64,000 bases of DNA, from assembly GCF_030435805.1 (NCBI RefSeq), contig NC_081291.1:10067001-10131000 (forward strand), given 5' to 3'. The position numbers and the translations under genes are program-made. The first letter of the stretch is position 1. Each line of letters starts with the position of its first letter. Of this stretch, positions 36,630-64,000 are shown piece after piece. This DNA comes from Mustela lutreola. Its lineage: Eukaryota; Chordata; Mammalia; Carnivora; Mustelidae. The notes below the pieces were generated by a model. It was not told the origin of the DNA and did not search any database. It worked only from the letters and a program-made list of their open reading frames with translations.

Positions 36630-36950
36630 GGGGCACCTGGCTGGCTCAGTCTGAAAAGCATGACTCTTTTTTTTTTTAAATTTATTATTATTTTTTAAAG
36701 ATGTTATTTATTTATTTGACAGAGAGAGATCACAGTAGACAGAGAGGCAGGCAGAGAGAGAGGAAAGCAGGCTCCCCGCTCAGCAGCCTGATGCGGGACT
36801 CAATCCCAGGACCCCGAGATCATGACCTGAGCCGAAGGCAGCAGCCCAAACCACTGAGCCACCCAGGCGCCCTGAAAAGCATGACTCTTGATCGGGGTCA
36901 TGAGTTCGAGCCCCAAGTTGGGTGTACGAAAAATAAATAAGTAAAATTAA
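36630..36950 (+). repeat. Old CanSINE split by a younger reverse CanSINE
   Basis: The outer forward copy (36630-36667 and 36890-36950) is cut by a reverse copy at about 36669-36871. The 18-bp word ctgaaaagcatgactctt occurs at both edges (36651-36668 and 36872-36889), a perfect target-site duplication. Inner copy is close to the young consensus. Confidence 0.93.
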
Positions 36951-37116
36951 TAAAAATCATGTTTTTGTGAATATATTGAAAAATCAGACAGATCGTACAC
37001 TTAAGAAAGGGAAATTTTATGGTACATGAATTTAATTTCAATAGAAAAAACAAAACATGTTGAGTGAAAGAATCCAGGCATAAAAAACACAGATATTTTT
37101 AAAAAATCATAAAACA

Positions 37117-37300
37117 GAGGCCCCTGGGTGGCTCAGAGGGTTAAGCCTCTGCCTTCGGCTCAGGTCATGATCCCAGGGTCCTGGGATCGAGCCCCACATC
37201 GGGCTCTCTCCTTGGCGGGGAGCCTGCTTCCTCCTCTCTCTCTACCTGCCTCTCTGCCTACTTGTGATCTCTGTCTGTCGAAAAAATAAATTTAAAAAAA
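37117..37300 (+). repeat. CanSINE, forward
   Basis: gaggcccctgggtggctcagagg to atctctgtctgtcgaaaaaataaa, flanked by similar cataaaaca / ttataaaaca words. Confidence 0.92.
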
Positions 37301-37480
37301 TTATAAAACAATCCCATGTGGTACGAAATTCAAGTACAGGCAAAATTAATCTATGATGATAGAATTTCCCTAAGGTTGCCTGGCAAAAGACACAAGTCAA
37401 ATGCATACAATGGGGAGAAGACGAGACGGTGGCCATAGGCCACATATATGTATGTGCAGACATATATAAAAATTCACAGA

Positions 37481-37672
37481 GTGGGGGACCTGGGTGGCTC
37501 AGTTGGTTAAGCTTCTGACTACTGATTGCAGCTCAGGTCATGATCTAAGTGTCATGGGATGGAACCCTGGGTCGCTCAGTGCAAAGTCCACTTGCCCTCT
37601 CCCTCTACTCCTCCCTCTTCTCTCTCTCTTTCTGACTTTCTTAAATAAATAAATAAATAATATATATTTTTT
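37481..37672 (+). repeat. CanSINE, forward, diverged tail
   Basis: gggggacctgggtggctcagttgg to ctttcttaaataaataaataaataa; flanks aaattcacagag and aaatcacagag form a target-site duplication. Confidence 0.9.
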
Positions 37673-37904
37673 AAATCACAGAGCTTCACACCAAAGGATC
37701 TGTGCACTTCACCAGATGTTAAGTTGTGCCTCAATCAAAATAATTAACAATCAAAGATCAAAATTAAAAGACACACCTTATAGTTAAAATAAAAGTCACC
37801 TACGTTCACTTTCCCACTTCCCCTTGACTGCCCCACTGCAGAAACAACAACCTAAATAAAAAGAATGACACTGGGGGGAAAAAAAAAGGATGACACTGAA
37901 CTGA

Positions 37905-38085
37905 CCCTTTGTTCTGCGCTTTACAAGAATTAATTCATTTAAGCTTCCCAGCAGCCCTATGAGGGCAGGTGCCCCTCTATCAGCCTGTCTCACAGATGAA
38001 GAAACTGAAGCACAGAGCAGAGAAATAGCTTGCCCAGAATCGCAGAATCGTACTGTTCGTGTGTGTAGTGGGGCCGGGATTTGAA
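37905..38085 (-). repeat. MIR element, reverse
   Basis: attcatttaagcttcccagcagccctatgaggg, cagatgaagaaactgaagcacagag and agcttgcccagaatcgcagaa are reverse MIR core words. Confidence 0.85.
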
Positions 38086-38257
38086 CGGAGATGACCTCAC
38101 TCACCTCACTCACCTCATCGTGGGTGCCAGGCACACCAGGAACATGTTTCTCCCTGCCCCCGCCCCTTTTTAAAAATAAACTTGATACATAGTTTCACTT
38201 TCTGTTTTTCAGTAATTGATATAAGCAGTGTCAAATTGTATCATGTCTTTCTTTCTT

Positions 38258-38468
38258 TTTAAAAAGATTTTATTTATTTATTTGACAGACAGAGATCACA
38301 AGTCAGCCTAGAGGCAGGCAGAGAGAGGAAGGAAAGCAGGCTCCCCGCTGAGCAGAGAGCCTATTTGGGGGCACAATGCAGTACTATCCTGGGCATGATC
38401 CTAGGAAGCTGGGATCATGACCTGAGCCAAAGGCAGAGGCTTTAACTCACTGAGCCACCCAGGAGCCC
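38258..38468 (-). repeat. CanSINE, reverse, with an internal extra stretch
   Basis: tttaaaaagattttatttatttatttgacag to gagccacccaggagccc. The word tgtatcat flanks it on both sides. An extra stretch of about 25 bp (tgggggcacaatgcagtactatcc) disrupts the body. Confidence 0.88.
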
Positions 38469-38859
38469 CTGTATCATTTTTTTCTACTTTTTTTTTTTTT
38501 TGTCCCCCTCAACCCAAAGTTTTTGAGTTTAGCTTTGTTGATACATTTAGCCTTTCTAGTATCAGATGAATCTACTCCCATTTCTTTTTCTGACCCCCAG
38601 TTGGCTGGTGGGAGACTTGGTTTGCAAAGAGCCTTTTGAGAAAGAATCCTCATTCAGTTCCTCCTCTGCTAAGAATCCGTCAGCAGCACCCACAATCCTC
38701 AGGGTCAAGTTCGAACTTCAGGGAGGTGCTGGAGGCCCTCCATCCCCATCATCTGTGGTATCTGGAGACTGTCCCTGCTCCAGGTTCATCAGCACTAAAC
38801 CCTGCAGCCATACCCCATGATGCTCTGCTTGTTCAACCACCTGTACATCCCACAGCTAT

Positions 38860-39330
38860 TTATTCCAGCACTTTCCATGTGCTAGACACTGTTCTAGAAG
38901 CTGGGGACTCAGCAGTGAAAAGACAGACAATGATCCCTGTTCTTGGAGAGCTGACATCCTGATTGAGACAGACAAGAAAGAAAATAAAGTAAAGTCTATT
39001 AAAATTTGCAAGGAAGAAAAAAATGGAGCAGTGTGAGGGGTAGAGTTTAGTAGAGATGGGGTGGGGCCTGCTTTAGGTAGAGACGCAGTCAGGGAGTACT
39101 TCTCTAAGGAGGCATTTGAGCCAAGATGGAAATGAAGTGGAGAAGAAAGAATGCCAAGAGGAGAAGGAAAATATGGCAGGCAGAGGCCCTGGAATAAGGG
39201 ATGAGGAATAATAGGAATAAGCATTTTTGAGGGGTGGTGACCATCCGACCAGAGTGGTATGAATGAGGGCCACGGAATGGAGATGAGGCGAAGAATCAGG
39301 ACATCCCAGGTTCTCCCTCACCTCTTCTAG
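38860..39330 (+). repeat. Ancient interspersed repeat, unnamed family, copy 2
   Basis: ccatgtgctagacactgttctagaagctggggactcagcagtgaaaag opens it, followed by gagtacttctctaaggaggcatttgagccaagatgg. Same family as 4120-4750. Confidence 0.55.
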
Positions 39331-39484
39331 GACATTGCCCTGCTTTTCCTTCAGTGAGACACCCTATTCATCTTTACCGCCCTTGTAATTTCCCAATTTG
39401 TCCTTCGTGCCAGCCCTTCTGCCTCTCCCACAGTAGGGCAGTTGCCTCCTTAAGGCATGGGCTGTCTTGGGATACCGTTCTTCT

Positions 39485-39850
39485 GACACCTCACACTGTG
39501 TCCGCTCACACATTCTGCAAAGACTGAGTGAGCATAGGCCAAATGTTGAGCAATTTCAGAGAGGAGTGACAGTTAAAATAAAGAAAACAGGGCCATATTT
39601 TTAATAAATATGACAGGGTACCGAAAGGTCTCTTGGAGGAGGGGGCATTTAAACAAAGACCTAAATGATCAGAAAAGGCTAGTATTGGGAGATGTGATGG
39701 AAGGACATTCCAGACCAGAAAACAGCCAGTGTAAAGGCCCTGTGGTTGGAAGTAAAGTGAGAACATTTGAGGAACAGAAGGAAGACCAGTGTTGCTGGAT
39801 GGGGATAAGGGGAGTACAGGGGGATGTGGCTGGACAGGTTGGCACAGGCC
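39485..39850 (+). repeat. Ancient interspersed repeat, copy 3, first half locally duplicated
   Basis: 39485-39670 is about 80% similar to 40575-40758, then continues ggaaggacattccagaccagaaaacagccagtgtaaaggccctg as in the same family. Confidence 0.55.
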
Positions 39851-39872
39851 TGATAAGACTACCCTGTAGACA

Positions 39873-40075
39873 GGGCGCCTGGGTGGCACAGTTGGTTAAG
39901 CAACTGCCTTCTGCTTAGGTCATGATCCTGGAGTCCTGGGATCAAGTCTCACATTGGGCTCTCTGCTTGGTGGGGAGTCTACTTTTCCCTCTGACCTCTC
40001 CCCTCTCATGTTCTCTCTCTCTCTCTCTCTCTCAAATAAATAAATAAAATCTTAAATACAACAACAACAAAAGAA
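39873..40075 (+). repeat. CanSINE, forward, with target-site duplication
   Basis: Flanked by taccctgtagac at 39860-39871 and 40076-40087. Complete from gggcgcctgggtggcac to an (ACA)n tail, with a (CT)n run inside. Confidence 0.93.
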
Positions 40076-40574
40076 TACCCTGTAGACCAGGGTGAGGGGT
40101 GGGTGTTTTTCCTACGACCTCTAGAGAACCAGGAACAGGTCAGGGTTTCCGAGGCCCCAGAGCAGCCTGGAGAGGGGCCAGAGCAGCTGCAGGGAGGCGC
40201 CAGCGCAGTTATCATATTCGGTTGAGATTGCACAAAAAGTCCTTGGTCTCCCTGTTGCAAGCCTAAGTGCGACTCTGTTTCCAGTGCCACCAAAGTCCCC
40301 AGCGGGCATCGATAAATATTCACTGAATAAACGAATGTTGGAAGGTTGGAGCGAGAACTTGGCAGGGTTCCCCAGCTCCATCCAGGGAAGAGGGAGCCTG
40401 GGACCTGGCAGGCAGCAGAAAGCCCATCCCCAAACACAGTGGCCTAATCCCTGGGCCAGCTTGGAGCCTAGACTTGCCACATTCTCTCCACCTGTAAAAC
40501 AGATGGGCAGAAGAATTAGAAGAAGACAGGACAAGGGCTGTAAACACCCCACCTCCATAACTGGGGATTCTCCT

Positions 40575-41200
40575 GACACCTAGCCTCCGTGTCTGCTCAC
40601 TCATCTCACAAAAACTGAGCGAGCATAAGCCAAATGCTGGGGAATTTCAGAGGAGTGACGGTTTAAATTAATAAAACAAGGCCATATTTTAAATAAATAT
40701 GGCTGTATAGAATGGTCTCTCAGAGACGGCGACATTTAAATGGAGACCTAAATTGTCAAAGTCTTGGGGAGATGTATGCCTCAGTTTCCTCATCTGTAAA
40801 TTGGGAGCAAAAGAAATAGCTCAAAGGTTTCTTTAATTCAATTGATAAATAATTGAGGGGCAGCCAGGAGGCTGGTGTAGCTGAATGGAGTGAGCAAGGG
40901 GAAGAGGGGAAAGGCAAGGTCAAGGAGGTACATTGTGCAGGGCCTGTGGTCTTCAGGTAGGACTTTGGCTTTTACTCTAAAGAAAGTGGAAGCCATGGAG
41001 GGATCTAGGCAGAGGACAGATGTGACCTGACTCAGGGGTTCACAGACATCCTTAGGCTGTTGTGAGGAAAATAAAGTAGAAAGTAAAGGGCGGAGCTGGG
41101 AGTCCTGGGGAAGAAGCTCCTGTGCTGGTCCAGGTGAGGGATGAAACCAGACTAGGTGGGGTCTGTGGAAGGGGTGAGAAGTGGGCAGATTCTGGATGGG
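40575..41200 (+). repeat. Ancient interspersed repeat, copy 4
   Basis: Shares 40575-40758 with the copy at 39485 and continues with ggtaggactttggcttttactctaaag and gacagatgtgacctgactcagg. The end reaches ccaggtgagggatgaaaccag. Confidence 0.55.
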
Positions 41201-42129
41201 TGTCATTCTCCTTCTCCTCCTTCTCCTTTTTCTTTCTCTGTTTAAAACTCTCCAAATTTAAAAGAAAAAAGGGGGGAGGGGTGGGGAGAAAACATCGCGC
41301 CCTGGTCTCTAGGTAACCAAGGTTCCCACAGCCCTCTGTGTTTTGGCCCGTCCCCGCAGGGCGCCCTTGTTTAGGCTCAGTCGCCAGGGAGCGCTCCCCG
41401 CCCCGAGCCCCGGGGACCAAGGACCAAGGTTTGGCTCACTCACCGGGTTTCCAAGGGAGTGCGGGTTGGCCAAGAGCCAAGCTGCACGTTCTAGAGACCC
41501 CGAAGAAGCTCCGTAGAGGCCTCCATTCTCTTCCGCTTGGGCACAAGTCTGCATCTATGGAACTCCACCTGCATGCAACAGCTCTGCAGACAAGGTCTGC
41601 ATTGTACAACGGAGAAAATTGAGGCTCAGCAGCCACAGGATCTTACGGCGAGTCAGTGAAGGAGTCGGGATTCAAGCCATTTTCCTAACAACAACAATAA
41701 CATTAAAAATGACAACAGCTAACATTTATTGAGCGCTTACTGTGTTTTCAACACTTGGCATGCACGAGCGGTGGGTAGATAAAACCCGTTTCACAGATGA
41801 GGCGCTCTTAGGACTTTGGAGCTCCCCCAAGCAAGGGATGCTGTAATTTGAACCCAGATCTGCCCAGAGCGTGTCTCCAGGTAATAGGGGAATCCTTCCC
41901 AGAAGACCCGAGCTTGCAAAGGAGGGGCGGAGACATACATATTGTTCTTGTTTTTAGAGGGGCTCCGAAAGGCCCAAAGGCCTCTGCCACTCCCCGCTTT
42001 AACGCGGTTCAGTCTTTTCTTCGGGTTCCCGCGCGCTCAGATAGGGGACCCCTGGGCAGAGTGGGGATGCAGAACCAGGCAAGCGGTGGGGAGCAGACGA
42101 GGTGATTTCAGCTGCCGACTGCGAGAAGC
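41201..42129. other. Sequence upstream of the PKN1 CpG island
   Basis: A (CTC/CTT)-rich run at 41206-41240, and MIR-like reverse sequence at about 41620-41860 (aacatttattgagcgcttactg, acagatgaggcg). No gene recognised. Confidence 0.5.
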
Positions 42130-42434
42130 CTGTAGGCAAGACCCCGCAGCCCCGGGGGCCGCCGGGAGCCGCGCCCCCTCGGCCCCGCCCCCTCCCCGGG
42201 CGCCGACCTCGGTGGTCACGTGACCGGGCCCGGCGGCCGCTGGGGCCGGAGGGCGCGGCGCGCGGACGCGGCGGCCTGGCCAGGCGGGGCCCGAGCGGAG
42301 CAGGCCGGAGCGGGCCGCGCGCTGGCGGGGGCTTGCGCGGCGCCCGCCCCTTCCCCGCCCCGCGCGGGGCGCACGCGCGCTCCTCTTGCCGCCCCTCCCT
42401 CCGCGCGGGGACCCCTGGCGGGCGGCGCGAGGAC
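42130..42434 (+). promoter_or_regulatory. PKN1: PKN1 main promoter: CpG island with GC boxes and a 12-bp palindrome
   Basis: The 300 bp before the ATG are very rich in CpG, as is the sequence to about 42680. They contain GC boxes (ccccgccccc near 42182) and the perfect 12-bp palindrome ggtcacgtgacc at 42214-42225, a USF/TFEB-type E-box. No TATA box is seen. This fits a broadly expressed gene with dispersed start sites. Confidence 0.7.
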
Positions 42435-62832
<20,398 letters not shown>

Positions 62833-62867
62833 CCCTCTCCCCTGCCCCTGCCCCGACCAAGCTCTCA

Positions 62868-62890
62868 GTAGTTTTTAAAAAGGCCTTTGG
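62868..62890 (+). terminator. PKN1: PKN1 3' end without a canonical polyadenylation signal
   Basis: The 3' UTR seems very short. About 40 bp after the stop comes gtttttaaaaagg, which holds the weak variants TTTAAA and AAAAAG but no AATAAA or ATTAAA. A GT-rich stretch (ctcgttgtgtgcatg) follows near 62920. The next canonical signal downstream is on the other strand, for PTGER1. Confidence 0.5.
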
Positions 62891-63510
62891 GGTTTGCCCC
62901 ATCCATGCATCTTTTGACTCCTCGTTGTGTGCATGCCACCTAGTGGTGGCATGGGGGGCGGGGCAGGAGCTCGTGTACTTGGAAATGGGGAGAGTTGGTG
63001 GGTGCAGATCCGGTGGGTGGCCAGGGGGGCATAAGGAGTGACGGGGAGATGCCCTGGGTTATGGTACGGGGCGGGGGGTCACTTGATGAGGGTTAGGGGG
63101 AGGTGGGCACTCTGGGCATGGGCAGGCGAGATGGGAAAGGGTTGGGAGCTGTGTTTATGGGCACTGGAGTTTGAGGCCCTTAATGGGTGTGGTTTGGTGG
63201 CCTTGGGGATGTGTTAGAGGAGCAGGGCCACAATGAGAGAACTGTTGCTGGGGTCAGCTCTGTCGGCGGCAGGAGCGCAAAGCGCCGAGGGTTCCGACTC
63301 AGCTGCTCCTCGAGACAACCAGGGCTCTGGGGCTGGAGCCGTGGCAAATTCTGCGCAGGCTCCAGCGGCTCCAGCTCCTCGTGTGGCGTCTCTGCGCCTC
63401 TGCATGGAGAGTCCCGGAACTGCACACCCGGGAGGCTCAGGCGGCGCCTCTATCGCCCCCGCCTGGTCACAGGGTTGCCACAGCCCCGACCCGACACATG
63501 CCCCGCGCGC
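62891..63510. other. PKN1-PTGER1 intergenic gap
   Basis: G-rich on the plus strand, no repeat or extra exon recognised. Short frames overlapping 63187-63587 are not supported by splicing or family match. Confidence 0.5.
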
Positions 63511-63526
63511 AGGTCCTCAAAAGGAC

Positions 63527-63532
63527 TTTATT
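63527..63532 (-). terminator. PTGER1: PTGER1 polyadenylation signal (AATAAA)
   Basis: AATAAA on the minus strand, 77 bp after the PTGER1 stop codon, gives a very short 3' UTR with cleavage near 63510. The gap to the PKN1 3' end is about 620 bp. Confidence 0.8.
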
Positions 63533-63608
63533 CCCCCGAAGGCTCCGCGCTGCGGTCTTGGGCCCGGCCCGGGGTAGTCTGACTTAGCAGCTGGGACTCC
63601 TGGCTCGC

Positions 63609-63875
63609 CTACAGGTGGCTGAGGCTACTGTGCCTGGAGCTGCGCAGCGAGCTGGCCTCCCAGGCGCTCCTGTTTAGGCCCAGATCCGCAGGGCTGCCCT
63701 TGGTGCCGGCCCTCGGGGGCAGGAGGCGAAGCAGTTGGCGCAGCACCGCCTGGCGCAGCAGGATGTACACCCAGGGGTCCAGGATCTGGTTCCATGAAGC
63801 GAGGCGCACGGCCAAAAACAGCGGCCGCTGCAGGGAGCTGGAGCCCCAGCCCCCGACGGCCATCACCACTAACAC
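63609..63875 (-). CDS. PTGER1: PTGER1 (prostaglandin E2 receptor EP1), last coding exon only
   Basis: Class A GPCR for prostaglandin E2. The exon begins after a cccgcag acceptor (63876-63877 on the plus strand) and ends at a TAG at 63609-63611. It encodes the C-terminal 88 residues: the end of TM6, GGWGSSSLQRPLFLAVRL, then TM7 with the prostanoid-receptor signature SWNQILDPWVYILLR, in which the NPxxY position is DPxxY. The cytoplasmic tail ends SSLSHL. The remaining exons lie beyond 64000. It is tail to tail with PKN1. Confidence 0.95.
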   Translation of the reverse strand: MLVVMAVGGWGSSSLQRPLFLAVRLASWNQILDPWVYILLRQAVLRQLLRLLPPRAGTKGSPADLGLNRSAWEASSLRSSRHSSLSHL

Positions 63876-64000
63876 CTGCGGGAGAAGCCGGTGTGAGCCT
63901 TTGGGGCAGGTGGAAGAGAAGGGGGCTGGCCGAGGGTGGGGCTGGGATGGATGGGAGCGTGGCCGGAAGGTAAGGGAGCTGTGACGGGGTGGGGGGGGGG

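Larger units (their letters stand above)
35040..37770 (+). repeat. L1 3'-region mosaic with nested CanSINEs
   Basis: Old L1 3' sequence is spread over 35040-35190, 35601-36076, 36267-36630, 36950-37115 and 37675-37770 (for example gtgattcctcttctgggtatttacccagag, acaacatggatggtcctagagg, atgatttcacttataggtgg, atcatggatgaatctc). Between the pieces lie six or more CanSINEs, so the L1 is older than all of them. More than one L1 copy may be involved. Confidence 0.75.

Noticed and set aside
32440-40087. tRNA genes suggested by the tRNA-like heads
   Set aside because: All are CanSINE heads with pyrimidine and A-rich tails; none has an intact cloverleaf with a terminator.
63187-63587. Possible extra gene between PKN1 and PTGER1
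   Set aside because: Overlapping frames on both strands, no splice support, no family match, and the region is the PTGER1 3' flank.

Overview
This window is nuclear DNA from a carnivoran mammal, probably a musteloid (mustelid-like). The evidence is roughly 18 tRNA-derived CanSINE insertions whose tails match the caniform type with a 'ctctctgcctacttgtgatctctgtctgtcaaataaata'-like ending, plus MIR, L2, L1 and hAT-Charlie fossils shared by placental mammals. The gene order ADGRE5 > / < DDX39A / PKN1 > / < PTGER1 is the order on human chromosome 19p13.12, so this is a conserved syntenic block. Nothing here is prokaryotic or viral apart from two fossil LTRs.

Layout. 1-7200: intergenic DNA with old repeats, a solo ERV1-like LTR, and a TATA/MEF2/E-box motif cluster at 2.18-2.79 kb that may be a muscle-type regulatory element. 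7323-22425 (+): ADGRE5 (CD97), 20 coding exons, 833 codons, with five EGF modules, a GAIN/GPS region, seven membrane segments and a short tail. 22515-about 30740 (-): DDX39A, 10 coding exons, 427 codons, DECD-box RNA helicase, with a CpG-rich, CCAAT-rich promoter. 30.9-42.1 kb: intergenic, the most repeat-dense part (about 15 CanSINEs, several inside older L1, LTR and SINE copies). 42435-about 62890 (+): PKN1, 22 coding exons, 944 codons, plus an alternative first exon at 45747. 63527-63875 (-): last coding exon and polyadenylation signal of PTGER1 (EP1 receptor), whose 5' part lies beyond the window.

The genes do not form an operon or a single pathway: an adhesion GPCR, an mRNA-export helicase, a Rho-activated kinase and a prostaglandin receptor. 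They are arranged as two tail-to-tail pairs. Every coding exon was chained by reading GT/AG borders and checking that the phases join and the protein matches the family from memory. Total lengths (833, 427 and 944 codons) agree with the human proteins (835, 427 and 942). I saw no disabling change in any host gene.

I did not find an undescribed biological system. The observations most worth checking are the identical GTCACGTGAC element in the DDX39A and PKN1 promoters, the triple CCAAT array at DDX39A, the alternative PKN1 start, the about 90-bp gap between ADGRE5 and DDX39A 3' ends, the duplicated intron segments in ADGRE5, the several distinct minisatellites in PKN1 introns, and the MEF2/TATA cluster.
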